Below, in pieces: positions 23,719-32,640 of a stretch of 64,000 bases of DNA. The notes under the pieces were generated by a model. The model did not search any database. It saw only the letters and a list, made by a program, of their open reading frames with translations, and was not told where the DNA came from. Positions within the stretch are counted from its first letter, which is position 1. Each line of letters opens with the position of its first letter. Made by a program: the position numbers and the translations under genes. This DNA comes from Candidatus Woesearchaeota archaeon (GTDB lineage Archaea > Nanobdellota > Nanobdellia > Woesearchaeales > ARS49): assembly GCA_019322895.1 (NCBI GenBank), contig JAHWHZ010000003.1:124001-188000 (forward strand), in the 5' to 3' direction.

Positions 23719-24156
23719 ATGACAGAAGAAGCAGATTTACTAAAAATGATAGAAGAATGTGATGAAATTCTCAGTAAAGACAGCAGTAATGCCAAGGCAT
23801 ATTTGGATAGAGGCTCAGCAGAGTGCAACCTTGCAGCAGAATACATTGACACGAGCAAGGAAAAGATGTATCTTGAAAAAGCGATTGCAGATTTCAACAA
23901 AGTGATAGACCTAACCTCAGACAAGTCACTCTTGCAGGAAGCACACCATGAAATAGGCAATGCTTACTCTGAAATAGAGCAGCATGAAGAAGCAGTAAAG
24001 CATTTTACAGCAGCAATAGAAATTACATCAGACGTACATGCTTTGACTCCATTGTACCTCAGCCGTTCCTGCTCTTACCAAGAGCTTGGAGAAGAAGAGC
24101 TTGCCAATACGGATCATGAAAAATACGAGGCCTTGGTAAAGGTTACTAGAGGCTGA
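23719..24156 (+). CDS. small TPR-repeat protein
   Basis: A 145-residue all-helical protein with about three tetratricopeptide-like repeats (AKAYLDRGSAECNLAAEYI, EAHHEIGNAYSEIEQHEEAVKHF, ALTPLYLSRSCSYQELGEEEL). Probably a protein-interaction scaffold. A TATA element (CTTTAAATAG) at about 23683-23692 overlaps the end of hisS. No signal peptide. Confidence 0.65.
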   Translation: MTEEADLLKMIEECDEILSKDSSNAKAYLDRGSAECNLAAEYIDTSKEKMYLEKAIADFNKVIDLTSDKSLLQEAHHEIGNAYSEIEQHEEAVKHFTAAIEITSDVHALTPLYLSRSCSYQELGEEELANTDHEKYEALVKVTRG

Positions 24157-24256
24157 TTAGCCAAGAAAATAAGTTCTAGAGTAAAGCCCATTTAACCGAT
24201 GCATTTATATATCAAAACTCTACAGACTGCACTATAATCAATTGGGGTGAGCTAAC

Positions 24257-25261
24257 TTGAAAAAAATAAAATTCTGGCATGTTCTGATAGCGCTTGTAGC
24301 TATTGTCTTGATTATTGCAGTAATAGGATATTTTCAGATAACTAAAAGCACCACTGTTGTTGCGTTCCTGAATGTTGAGGAAGGAAACGTGCAGGTCAAT
24401 CATGGAAAAGGATGGATTGATGCAGTGGACGAGATGGAACTGGGATTAAAAGACAGGATAAAAACTTTAGAAGACGGATACGCATCTGTTGTCTTGTTTG
24501 AAAGCACAATCATAAGCCTTGACCCTGGAACAGAGATATTAATAGAGAACCTGGAAAAAGCTCACCAGAAAATAAAGCAGGAAGCTGGCTCTACCTGGAA
24601 CAAATTTACAGGACTTGCTGGTGTTGAGGGGCTGAGCATTGAGACTCCTACAACTGTGGCTACTGTCAGAGGAACTTCTTTTGGAGTTGACATGAAATCT
24701 GTTGTGGTTGGCGAAGGCGAGGTTGAAGTTGATTTTGAGGGAGAGAAATTCATGGTACAAGCAGATGAAAAAGTTGAGATAGAAGAAGTGATGGAAGCAG
24801 GAAAATTAAGAAGAAGAGCTGTGAAGAAAGCCTTGACACAAGCTGACCGCGAGAGAGTGCTCAAGAAGATGAAGAGAGCTATCAATGTAATGAAGAAATT
24901 AAGAAAGCTTGAGATAAAGAAAAAAGAGTTCATTGCAAGAAGGCTGCAGAAAAAATACGATATCTCTGACAGGCAGGTAGATGAATACCTGGAAAAAGCC
25001 GACAAAGGAGAGTATGATCTTGAGGAGGTTGAAAGAAAATCTCCTGTAAAGATGGAATCTGTAAGCAAGATAAGGCGCGTGACAGAAAAGATTGTTGAGG
25101 AAAACAAAGCGATTGAAAGGCTACTGAAAAAAAGGGCTGCAAAAGTGCCTCTTGAAGACAAAACAGAACAGCGCCTGCTGCCTGAAAAACCTCCTGAGCC
25201 TGCAAGAGAAGACATTTCTCCTGTGCAAGCTCCTGAGAAAACAACTGTAGAAAGAAGATGA
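24257..25261 (+). CDS. FecR-domain membrane protein
   Basis: A 334-residue protein. It has an N-terminal membrane anchor (about 5-27), an extracytoplasmic FecR domain (about 35-170, with GNVQVNHGKGWIDAV, DGYASVVLFESTIISL and TPTTVATVRGTSFGV), then a long charged helical region and a Pro-rich tail. TTG start: GGGGTGAGC lies 7 bases upstream. It overlaps the cyclase gene by ATGA, so the two should form a signalling unit. In bacteria FecR domains relay extracellular signals; here the partner is likely the CHASE2 cyclase. Confidence 0.8.
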   Translation: MKKIKFWHVLIALVAIVLIIAVIGYFQITKSTTVVAFLNVEEGNVQVNHGKGWIDAVDEMELGLKDRIKTLEDGYASVVLFESTIISLDPGTEILIENLEKAHQKIKQEAGSTWNKFTGLAGVEGLSIETPTTVATVRGTSFGVDMKSVVVGEGEVEVDFEGEKFMVQADEKVEIEEVMEAGKLRRRAVKKALTQADRERVLKKMKRAINVMKKLRKLEIKKKEFIARRLQKKYDISDRQVDEYLEKADKGEYDLEEVERKSPVKMESVSKIRRVTEKIVEENKAIERLLKKRAAKVPLEDKTEQRLLPEKPPEPAREDISPVQAPEKTTVERR

Positions 25262-27174
25262 AAGTAAAACTGAAGAACTGCATATTGATTGCAGTTATTT
25301 GTTCTTTTATTTTATCTGTTATGCTTTACTTGGGAGTTTTCTCAAATATTCAATTAAAATTAAGTGATAATCTTTACGGCGGAAAGACCGCATTGGATGG
25401 CATAGTGATTGTTGCAATTGATGACAAGAGTCTGCAGGAGATTGGAAGATGGCCTTGGGACAGGTCTGTTTTTGCAAAGACAATTGAATATCTTGATTCT
25501 AGCAAGGCAATTGGTGTTGATGTTGCTTTTTTTGAAGCGTCTAAGTTAGAGCAAGACAAATTATTAGGCTATGCACTCTCTGACAAGATCGTGATTCCAG
25601 TTGAATACACTGCCTTTGCTAAGGAGAATGGAAAGATTATGGGCAAGAGATTATTGAAGCCTATCAAAGAGCTGGAAAATGCAAAAACAGGCTATGTAAA
25701 TATTGTCACAGATAAAGATGGAGTAACAAGAGCAGTGAATATGGACATCAGCGATGAGTATGAGAATTTTGCTTATGTCTTGTATAAATTGTACTGGAAA
25801 AAAGAATTAAAAGAGCTTCCAGGCAGGTTCTTGGTCAATTTTGTAGGGCCTCCTAACAGCTTCAAGTATTATTCCTTGACAGATGTGTATAATGAACGGG
25901 TTGGTGCAGATGAATTCAAGGACAAATTGGTCTTTATTGGAGCGACCAGTCCTGACATGCATGATGATTATTTTGTTCCTACGTCTAAAGGAAAGGCAAT
26001 GCCTGGTGTTGAGATCCATGCAAACACTGTGCAGACAATGATTAACAAGGATTTTCTTCAAGAGCAGTCAAAATTAACTGTTGTCTTATTGATGCTTGCA
26101 GTCTCTTTATTACTGGCTTTTGCTGTTTACAAGTTCAGGATAGGCGGCGAGATTATCCTGGCTCCTGCATTGATAGTTGCTTATTTGTTCTTGGCAATCT
26201 ATGTTTTTAATTATGGAATATTGATGAATCTTGTCTATGTTCCTTTGGCAATTGCTGTGACATTCACTTTTGAGATAATTTATTTTTATCACAGCGAGAA
26301 AAAAGAAAGGAAAAAGGTTCGCGGAGCTTTCTCAAAATATGTTGCTCCTGCTGTTGTTGATGAATTGATGAAAGATCCTGAAAAATTGAAATTAGGCGGT
26401 GTCAGGAAAGAGATTACCGTGTTTTTCTCAGACATCCGCGGGTTTACCACGATTTCAGAGAAACTGAGCCCTGAGAAGCTTGTTCATATCCTGAATGAAT
26501 ACCTTACTGCAATGACTGACATCATAATGAGGCATGCAGGTGTTGTTGACAAGTACATCGGCGATGCTATCATGGCTTTCTGGGGCGCTCCGATGAAGCA
26601 GCCAAATCACGCGGAGATGGCCTGCTCAACATCTCTTGATATGATAAAAAAATTACTTGAGTTGCAGAAAAAATGGGCTAAAGAAAAATTTCCAGAGATT
26701 AACATTGGAATCGGTCTTAATACAGGGCATGCTGTAATCGGAAACATGGGATCTTATGAAAGATTTGATTTTACTGCAATGGGTGACACGATTAACATTG
26801 GTTCTAGATTAGAAGGTTTGACAAAAGCATATGGAGTTAAAATCATTGCAAGCGAAAATACTAAAAAGGCTGTTAAAGGAAAGTTTATTTTCAGAAAATT
26901 AGATTTAGTCCGCGTCAAAGGAAAGAAAAAGCCAGTTACAATATATGAGCTTGTCTGCAGGAAAAAAGAATCGAATAAAGAGATTGAAGATAAGATCAAG
27001 TCATACGAATCTGGATTGAAACTCTATTTGAGCAGGAAGTGGGACAAAGCAGTCAAAGAATTCAAGAAAGTCAATGATTTTGCTTCAAAAGAATTCATGA
27101 AAAGATGCAAACTGTTCAAGAAAAATCCTCCTCCAAAAGATTGGGATGGGGCGTGGGTCATGAGGAGTAAATAG
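25258..27174 (+). CDS. CHASE2-domain class III nucleotidyl cyclase
   Basis: A 638-residue protein: membrane helix (about 8-28), extracytoplasmic CHASE2 sensor (about 30-265, with VAIDDKSLQEIGRWPWDRS), three membrane helices (about 268-345), then a class III cyclase domain (about 372-560) and a helical tail. The catalytic set looks complete: metal Asp in FFSDIRGFT and KYIGDAIMAFWG, the DKYIGD lysine, and Asn/Arg in NIGSRLEG. It should make cAMP or a related cyclic nucleotide. The architecture is bacterial in distribution, so transfer is likely. No cyclic-nucleotide effector is seen in the window. Confidence 0.9.
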   Translation: MKVKLKNCILIAVICSFILSVMLYLGVFSNIQLKLSDNLYGGKTALDGIVIVAIDDKSLQEIGRWPWDRSVFAKTIEYLDSSKAIGVDVAFFEASKLEQDKLLGYALSDKIVIPVEYTAFAKENGKIMGKRLLKPIKELENAKTGYVNIVTDKDGVTRAVNMDISDEYENFAYVLYKLYWKKELKELPGRFLVNFVGPPNSFKYYSLTDVYNERVGADEFKDKLVFIGATSPDMHDDYFVPTSKGKAMPGVEIHANTVQTMINKDFLQEQSKLTVVLLMLAVSLLLAFAVYKFRIGGEIILAPALIVAYLFLAIYVFNYGILMNLVYVPLAIAVTFTFEIIYFYHSEKKERKKVRGAFSKYVAPAVVDELMKDPEKLKLGGVRKEITVFFSDIRGFTTISEKLSPEKLVHILNEYLTAMTDIIMRHAGVVDKYIGDAIMAFWGAPMKQPNHAEMACSTSLDMIKKLLELQKKWAKEKFPEINIGIGLNTGHAVIGNMGSYERFDFTAMGDTINIGSRLEGLTKAYGVKIIASENTKKAVKGKFIFRKLDLVRVKGKKKPVTIYELVCRKKESNKEIEDKIKSYESGLKLYLSRKWDKAVKEFKKVNDFASKEFMKRCKLFKKNPPPKDWDGAWVMRSK

Positions 27175-27209
27175 CAAAGTTTTTAAGATATGACAGTTTA
27201 TACTGCCTT

Positions 27210-27821
27210 ATGAAGAACATAATAAAAGTTTCATTCTTGCTTTTGCTTTTATCTATTCTTGTTGCTTGTGGAAATACTTCAGAAAAACCGGCTGTTGATT
27301 CTTCAGAAAAAACACTGCCTGAATTGATGGAGGAACTTGAAGAACAGATAGATTCAGCAGAAAAAACAATGCCTGAGCTAATGGTTGAGCTTGGGCAAAA
27401 AATGGAAGAAATCGAGCCAGAGGTGCCGCAAGAAGAGCCTCTTAAGCTTGATCCTGAGAAATACGGCGAATTGATTGACAAGTATTGCAAAGAATACTTT
27501 TTGCTTAAAGGAAAATACATAGGCAGATCTGCTGAAAACGTTTGTTATACAGATATTGCTAAAGCAACTGAAGATATCTCTTTGTGTGAGCTGATTATAG
27601 ATGATGAATTTTTTCCCAGGGAAGAAAATGTGGCTAATTGCTATATCGCCATTGCAGAACTGAAAAAAGATATAAGCATCTGTGAAAACATACCTGACTT
27701 GATTAATCACGAATACTGCAGGGCCGCTGTTTGGGTGGAGTTAAAAAAACCTCCGGAGATATGCGATACCTTAAAAACAGAAGAATCAAAGAAAAGATGT
27801 CATGGGGATTTGGATGAATAA
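27210..27821 (+). CDS. lipoprotein with repeated Cys motifs, unknown function
   Basis: A 203-residue protein with lipobox LVACG after the signal helix. A duplicated Glu-rich stretch (EKTLPELMEELEEQIDSAEK, EKTMPELMVELGQKMEE) is followed by a C-terminal domain with cysteines spaced at regular intervals (CYTDIA, CELI, CYIAIAEL, CENIPDL, CRAAVW, CDTL), suggesting short helical repeats tied by disulfides. A TATA element (GTTTTTAAGATATG) lies upstream. Surface role, function unknown. Confidence 0.55.
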   Translation: MKNIIKVSFLLLLLSILVACGNTSEKPAVDSSEKTLPELMEELEEQIDSAEKTMPELMVELGQKMEEIEPEVPQEEPLKLDPEKYGELIDKYCKEYFLLKGKYIGRSAENVCYTDIAKATEDISLCELIIDDEFFPREENVANCYIAIAELKKDISICENIPDLINHEYCRAAVWVELKKPPEICDTLKTEESKKRCHGDLDE

Positions 27822-27823
27822 AT

Positions 27824-28015
27824 CTATTTCTTTAACTTCTTCCTAAAATCTTCTATCTCTTCTTCTTTTACTTCAGGAAAAATCTTTGCCTTGAAGCCGC
27901 AGGCCTGGCAGATGAAATCCAAAGGTGCTCCGAATCTTACTTTTGCAGGGTTGTCTAATTCTTCCTTTATATCAATGCTTCCGCATTTTGGGCATATTTT
28001 GATGTATTTTTGCAT
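27824..28015 (-). CDS. small zinc-ribbon protein
   Basis: A 63-residue protein beginning MQKYIKICPKCGSIDI, with a second Cys pair CQACGFKAKIFPEV, forming a zinc ribbon, and a Glu/Lys helix at the end. A longer in-frame start at 28117 lies in the zinc-protein gene upstream and is not favoured. It converges with the lipoprotein gene two bases away. Function unknown. Confidence 0.65.
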   Translation of the reverse strand: MQKYIKICPKCGSIDIKEELDNPAKVRFGAPLDFICQACGFKAKIFPEVKEEEIEDFRKKLKK

Positions 28016-28080
28016 CTTGTTCAGGCGTCTGGCTTGATTCAAAGAATAAAGAAAAAAAAAATGCGTTTTATCGCATAGAA

Positions 28081-28341
28081 TCAGAATCTTCTTCGTGGCT
28101 TCTTTTTCTGAAAACAATCTCTGCAGTAAACCGGCCTGTCGCCGCTTGGTTTAAACGGTACAGTGCATTTCTTGCCGCATTCAGCACAAGTTGCTTCATG
28201 TTCTTCGCGCGGACCGCGATCTCCACCACGACCACCTCTGCGAAAGCCTCCGCCGCCTCCGCCAAAGCCTCCTTCATTTCTGCCGCGTCGTTCCCCAAAT
28301 CTGCCCCCGCGCCTTCCGCGTGAGCCTTTATTATCTCTCAT
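28081..28341 (-). CDS. RGG-rich protein with CxxC zinc module
   Basis: An 86-residue protein. The N-terminal two-thirds are Gly/Arg/Phe-rich (RGG-type repeats), as in RNA-binding tails. The C-terminal module CAECGKKC, VPFKPSGDRPVYC and RDCFQKK is a zinc knuckle found in small proteins of DPANN archaea and candidate-phyla bacteria. A GGAGG site precedes the ATG. Probable nucleic-acid-binding role (inference). Confidence 0.7.
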   Translation of the reverse strand: MRDNKGSRGRRGGRFGERRGRNEGGFGGGGGGFRRGGRGGDRGPREEHEATCAECGKKCTVPFKPSGDRPVYCRDCFQKKKPRRRF

Positions 28342-28469
28342 GTTTTGCCTCCGAATAATTTGTTATTTATGTGATAAAAGAGTGTTGGGGTTTATAAACG
28401 TTGAGGTTTTAAATCAGTTTAGTTTGTGCACCAACCTTTATAAATCTCTTAAACTTATTAAAAACAACA

Positions 28470-29027
28470 ATGGCGCAAGGGATGGAAAAAGTTATTCTCA
28501 ATGCAGGATTAGACAAGATTGCACAAGGTATTGACGTGGAAGAGAATGTCGAAGATTGTGTAGAGGTCTTGATGAAGTTTGCAAGACGGTCTGATAATGC
28601 AAGGATGTTTCAGCGAAAAAGGCAGGGCAGCGAGATATTGCAGGAGACTATTGAACAGCTGGACCTGCCCAAAGTAGGGCTGTATTCTTCTGCGCGAGTC
28701 AAGAAAGGAAAATACTGGATAATTTCCTTCCATAAATCTGGTTATTCTGTCGCGTTTTATTTCAAAAGAGGAGAAGTTGACCAAGGCAAGAATTTATTAG
28801 AAATGGCAGAAAGAAATGAAGTGACTGATGAAGAAAAGGCTGCAGGCTTATTAAGTGCAGTAATGTCAGACAAGCATCATCATGAAGTCCTGCTGGGCAG
28901 CGAAGCAAGAGCATTGGACTTCTACGAATTAGCCAGAGTTGATGTCTTAACGCAAAAACCCAGAACATTGTTTGGCATGACCCTGCCCCTGAAAAAGACT
29001 GTGGCTAAAACTGTTTATGAGAAATAA
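28470..29027 (+). CDS. protein of unknown function
   Basis: A 185-residue soluble protein with no recognised domain. A helical N-terminal half (LDKIAQGIDVEENVEDCVEVLMKF) precedes an alpha/beta half (VGLYSSARVKKGKYWIISF, GYSVAFYFKRGEVDQG). A TATA element (CTTTATAAATC) about 30 bases before the ATG suggests a leaderless message. Confidence 0.5.
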   Translation: MAQGMEKVILNAGLDKIAQGIDVEENVEDCVEVLMKFARRSDNARMFQRKRQGSEILQETIEQLDLPKVGLYSSARVKKGKYWIISFHKSGYSVAFYFKRGEVDQGKNLLEMAERNEVTDEEKAAGLLSAVMSDKHHHEVLLGSEARALDFYELARVDVLTQKPRTLFGMTLPLKKTVAKTVYEK

Positions 29028-29136
29028 ATTCTTGTGCAGAAGCCCTGTTAGCTCACACAATTTCTGCATAGAAAAGCGTTAGATATTTATATAAGAAACG
29101 CCATTTTTCTCTTAAAACCTAAAAGGAGGTAATAGT

Positions 29137-29520
29137 ATGACACCAATACAAATAATGGCGCTTATTGTAGCCTTGCTTGGCGCAGTCAAGCTGATTGTAG
29201 TTTTGATGAGCCCGCGGGCTTGGTTGAATAAGATTGTGAAGCCGATCTATGCAAACCCAATGGTTACAGCTGTAGTTGCATTGATAATCGGCGGAATTTC
29301 TTTGTGGTACCTGCTTAAGGAATTGACAATTGTCTATATTTTTGCAGTGATGCTGTTTGTCATGTCCTTGATGCTGCTGGGATTCTCAGCATATTCTAAA
29401 GAAGCAATAGCAATGGCACAAAAGGTACTGAAAGACAAGGACGCCATAAAAAGAGCATGGCTTCCGATAATAGTCTGGATTTTATTGTTAATCTGGGTAT
29501 TTTACGCACTTTTTGCGTAA
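29137..29520 (+). CDS. four-helix membrane protein, unknown function
   Basis: A 127-residue protein with four hydrophobic segments (about 4-24, 44-62, 66-86, 104-125) and a basic loop. AAGGAGGT precedes the ATG by 7 bases, one of the strongest ribosome sites in the window. No family was recognised. T-rich DNA follows the stop. Confidence 0.6.
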   Translation: MTPIQIMALIVALLGAVKLIVVLMSPRAWLNKIVKPIYANPMVTAVVALIIGGISLWYLLKELTIVYIFAVMLFVMSLMLLGFSAYSKEAIAMAQKVLKDKDAIKRAWLPIIVWILLLIWVFYALFA

Positions 29521-29545
29521 ATTTTTTATTTTCTTTTCCTAATCT
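29519..29545 (+). terminator. T-rich archaeal terminator
   Basis: Repeated T runs (ATTTTTTATTTTCTTTTCC) follow the membrane protein stop; no hairpin. Confidence 0.35.
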
Positions 29546-29574
29546 TTTTAAATTACAATTAATTCTATTTAGAC

Positions 29575-30267
29575 ATGCCTGCAATTGATGATTTAACTGC
29601 ACTTCTGAAAGAAAAGATTGATCCTTTAGAGTTCTACAAGGACCATGCACATGATATGGCGCTGTTCTTGAAAAAAAGTTTTGAGTCTGGCAAGAATATC
29701 GGTGATGTTGTTGATGCAGTGGACTTTATTGAGATTCTTGGAGTGTGTGTTTTTGGACCAACCACTCCAGAAGAAGACCGCAAATCTCTTTTAGAAAAAC
29801 AAAATCTTGGAGAAGGCATGCCAGAAGCTGGCCTTGTAAAAGGTGTTTCTGACGGAATGTGTGAGCTGACTGAGGCATCTAAAGAATGGTATGATAAATT
29901 AAGCAAGTATTATGAGACAGAAAGCAAGGATGACTTGACTGAGCTGGCCTTGTATCTGCAGCAAAAGTTTGATGATGCAGACAAGCGGTTTAGGGCATAT
30001 GCGCATCACATGGCTCATTTACTGCATACTGAGATTCATCACTGCGGAACTGCTGTTGGAGAAAGATTTGTAAAATACGATGAAGATGAAGTATTAGAAC
30101 AATACATGGTTCAGATAGGCATTCTCACAGGCAGCGGATTTGTCTATGAAATAACAGAAGCAGCAAAACAGTGGCATGATAAATTACAAGTAGAAGGTTT
30201 TTACAAAGATGATGAAGATATTACAAATGTTACAGAAGAAATTTCTGATGATGAGGTTCCTTTTTGA
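29575..30267 (+). CDS. protein with internal duplication, unknown function
   Basis: A 230-residue acidic protein built from two related halves. Each ends in a similar block, GVSDGMCELTEASKEWYDKL at about 92-111 and GSGFVYEITEAAKQWHDKL near 186-204, resembling the wing end of a winged-helix domain. His clusters (AYAHHMAHLLHTEIHH) lie in the second half and might bind metal. A leaderless start is likely (TTTTTAAATTAC upstream). Function unknown. Confidence 0.5.
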   Translation: MPAIDDLTALLKEKIDPLEFYKDHAHDMALFLKKSFESGKNIGDVVDAVDFIEILGVCVFGPTTPEEDRKSLLEKQNLGEGMPEAGLVKGVSDGMCELTEASKEWYDKLSKYYETESKDDLTELALYLQQKFDDADKRFRAYAHHMAHLLHTEIHHCGTAVGERFVKYDEDEVLEQYMVQIGILTGSGFVYEITEAAKQWHDKLQVEGFYKDDEDITNVTEEISDDEVPF

Positions 30268-30338
30268 TTATCCTTTTAGCGTTTCAATAGCTTTTTAAAC
30301 AATCATAGTTTTCTTTTTATTAATTGGGGGATACAAAA

Positions 30339-30941
30339 ATGAAGATGCGGCCACCTACTGATGAAGAAGCAAAAGATTTAGCACAGTATACAGAAGAACA
30401 ACTAACTTATTGGGATGATATTCGCGCAAAACACAAGACACTTCCTAAAGATACAATGATTATGGCAGGGTTCTTCAAGGGTATTCTGGCAGATGTTAGG
30501 GAAAAATTTCCAAAATCCCGATTGTTGAGGGATGTTTTACACGAATATGCAAAAAGATTAGAAAGACTTGGCACTTACAAGTTAGAAGATACTGATCCAA
30601 AAATAAGATCAGATCTTTTGCTTCATGCTGCCAATTTATATCAAGAAGCTGATGAAATCTGGGGATACTTGTCTGATAATGGATTCAGGCAGATGGAGTG
30701 CTATGCAGGAGCAATACATTTCAGGAGAGAAGCAGGATTAGAAAATGAAATTGAACAGTTGGGCCTTGCAGAAAGGAAAAGTGCTTTGGTAAAAGCCGTT
30801 TTTGGCAGAGAACCTGACGCTGTGATATCAAGAGAGCAAGCAAAAGAACTGTTTGGTTATGCAGAACAAACTGTTGATGACACTGTTAAAGTTTATGTTG
30901 TTAATATTGAGGAAAAAGACAATCAAAATTCAGGGGGATAA
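30339..30941 (+). CDS. helical protein of unknown function
   Basis: A 200-residue, mainly helical soluble protein (TEEQLTYWDDIRAKHKTL, LLRDVLHEYAKRLERLGTY). The ATG at 30339 sits 6 bases after GGGGGA; the TTG at 30324 lies before that site and is unlikely. Upstream TTTTTAAAC could be the TATA element. It is followed, with a shared ribosome-site overlap, by the TAG-interrupted frame at 30943. Confidence 0.5.
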   Translation: MKMRPPTDEEAKDLAQYTEEQLTYWDDIRAKHKTLPKDTMIMAGFFKGILADVREKFPKSRLLRDVLHEYAKRLERLGTYKLEDTDPKIRSDLLLHAANLYQEADEIWGYLSDNGFRQMECYAGAIHFRREAGLENEIEQLGLAERKSALVKAVFGREPDAVISREQAKELFGYAEQTVDDTVKVYVVNIEEKDNQNSGG

Positions 30942-30942
30942 A

Positions 30943-31224
30943 ATGCAAGGATATTTCATCACAAAAAAAAGATAGTCAGTGACTGATAAAGAATTTGAAG
31001 CTGCTCTTGGAGAGCCGGGCGGGGATTATGAAATCGGAGACGTAAGAAAAGTAGGAAAAACAACAATGAAAGTTTATGGAATCAAGGAAGAAGGCGCGGT
31101 TGCAGGCAGGATTGACGCATCTTTCAGGCCCACTCAAACTTCTGTCGTGATTACAGGAAGCCAGGCAGAAGATATTGCTAACAAATTAATTGAAGAAACT
31201 GATTTTGATTGGGAGCCGCAGTAA
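30943..31224 (+). pseudogene. small unknown gene with in-frame TAG at codon 11
   Basis: GGGGGA then TAAA leads to ATG at 30943 and ten codons (MQGYFITKKR), an in-frame TAG at 30973-30975, and 83 further open codons (SVTDKEFEAALGEPGGDYEI...). The downstream part could alternatively start at GTG 30979, but no ribosome site precedes it. Options are a sequencing error or point mutation (AAG or CAG to TAG), genuine readthrough, or a leader peptide. No domain was recognised in the body. Confidence 0.5.
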
Positions 31225-31236
31225 ATCTTTCTTAAG

Positions 31237-31821
31237 ATGGTAGCTAAAATAGAGTCAAAGATAATAAAGTTTGACAAGAAATTCCAGCATTTATGCAAAA
31301 GAAAGTATCGCGGTCATCCGAAAGGCTGCCCAAACTATGGCAAAAAGCCAGGATGTCCGCCAGGCCCTTTGCTTGATGAAGTTTTTGATTTAAACAAAGA
31401 AATGTGCGTTCTCTATACTGAATATGCTGTGGGAGAGCGCGCAGAAATAATGAAGCAAAATCCAAAATTGAAGACACCCGGGCAATGGTATAATTCAAGG
31501 TATTGGCAGGATGCAGCAAGATCACAGCATGCAAAAGAAATACTTGCCGATGCTGCGCCGATGCTGAACATCACTCCAGACAGACTTCTCAGACTGAACC
31601 TTAACATTTTTTTTGGCTTGGGCACAGTCAAGCCGTCTGAAAGAAAAGCGTTTTTTAATCTGGGTGATTTAGTGCTGGATAAGACACCAGAAGCAAGAGG
31701 AGTTAATGTAACAGACCTGATGCAGAAGTTAGGCATAGAGCTCCGTTGGGGACAATGGCCTCCTCCGCACAGCTTAGATAACACAACATACGTTGTTTCC
31801 CTGCTTGGGCATCCTTTATGA
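31237..31821 (+). CDS. DUF2284-like metal-binding protein
   Basis: A 194-residue protein. The Cys block KGCPNYGKKPGCPPG (about 29-43), together with an earlier Cys (LCKRKYRG), resembles the N-terminal cluster-binding pattern of DUF2284 proteins, thought to be iron-sulfur proteins. The rest lacks the later cysteines typical of that family, so this may be a divergent member. It starts 13 bases after the preceding frame. Confidence 0.6.
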   Translation: MVAKIESKIIKFDKKFQHLCKRKYRGHPKGCPNYGKKPGCPPGPLLDEVFDLNKEMCVLYTEYAVGERAEIMKQNPKLKTPGQWYNSRYWQDAARSQHAKEILADAAPMLNITPDRLLRLNLNIFFGLGTVKPSERKAFFNLGDLVLDKTPEARGVNVTDLMQKLGIELRWGQWPPPHSLDNTTYVVSLLGHPL

Positions 31822-31857
31822 GAAAAATTTTTATAATAAAGCCTATTTCCTTAAAAT

Positions 31858-32241
31858 ATGAAACTAAAACCAGGCATAGGTTCTGAGATGTATCAATTTC
31901 TTTTTGCACAGATGCTTGACCACAATGCAATAATTTACATAGGAGACACTGTAAGGACAGTAATAAACACAGAAAGAAAAGGCATAGCAGGAAAAGTAGT
32001 AGAAGCAAAAGTGACAGGAGTGCATTTTGATGGAGTGATGATGGCTGAGATGGATGACGCAAAATACATTCTTGATGTTCAAGGCAAAAGGCATTATGCA
32101 GGAAGGATGGACTTGGAAAGAATCTCGCAAACTCCAAAAAATGAAGAATTAGAAGAATCTATTCGCGAAGCAATGGATACGCTGGATGAACCTGTATATA
32201 ACCCAGCATATAAGCGCCTAACTCCTAGCTCGAGGAAATAA
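31858..32241 (+). CDS. protein of unknown function
   Basis: A 127-residue soluble protein with a beta-rich middle (IYIGDTVRTVINTERKGIAG, VVEAKVTGVHFDGVMMAE) that reads like an SH3- or translation-protein-type barrel, and a charged C-terminal helix. A leaderless start is likely, with ATTTTTATAATAAAG upstream. No confident family. Confidence 0.45.
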   Translation: MKLKPGIGSEMYQFLFAQMLDHNAIIYIGDTVRTVINTERKGIAGKVVEAKVTGVHFDGVMMAEMDDAKYILDVQGKRHYAGRMDLERISQTPKNEELEESIREAMDTLDEPVYNPAYKRLTPSSRK

Positions 32242-32289
32242 TTTCTAAATCCAAAAGCTATTTAAAACAAAGCAATTTTCTAGTATTTT

Positions 32290-32565
32290 ATGGGGGAAGA
32301 CACTTATGTTGCAGTTGGATTAATCGCACATACTGACAGGGATCCCACTCCTGTGGGCTTCAAGACATGGGCGGCATATGTTGATATGTTGATGAATGGC
32401 AACCAAGTCCAGGATGGAGAATACTTTGGTCTTGCTCCAAAATATGCAACAGTAGCAATACATGTTCCGTTGAAAGAGCCAGTGAAAGAAAGCGGTCTTG
32501 AAAGAATAAGCGAACAGCTGCAGGAAGCTCTTAGAACAGGACAGGATATTAGAATCGAGTTGTAA
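32290..32565 (+). CDS. protein of unknown function
   Basis: A 91-residue protein (MGEDTYVAVGLIAHTDRDP, AAYVDMLMNGNQVQDGEYF) with no recognised domain. A TATA element (CTATTTAAAAC) lies about 25 bases upstream, giving a leaderless start. The ~150 bases after the stop hold the tRNA remnant described separately. Confidence 0.45.
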   Translation: MGEDTYVAVGLIAHTDRDPTPVGFKTWAAYVDMLMNGNQVQDGEYFGLAPKYATVAIHVPLKEPVKESGLERISEQLQEALRTGQDIRIEL

Positions 32566-32640
32566 TTCTTTAATTTGAACCGAAAATCCTCCGGAAAATT
32601 CTCAGCAAGGCATATAAAGAGTAAAAATAAAGAAATAAGC

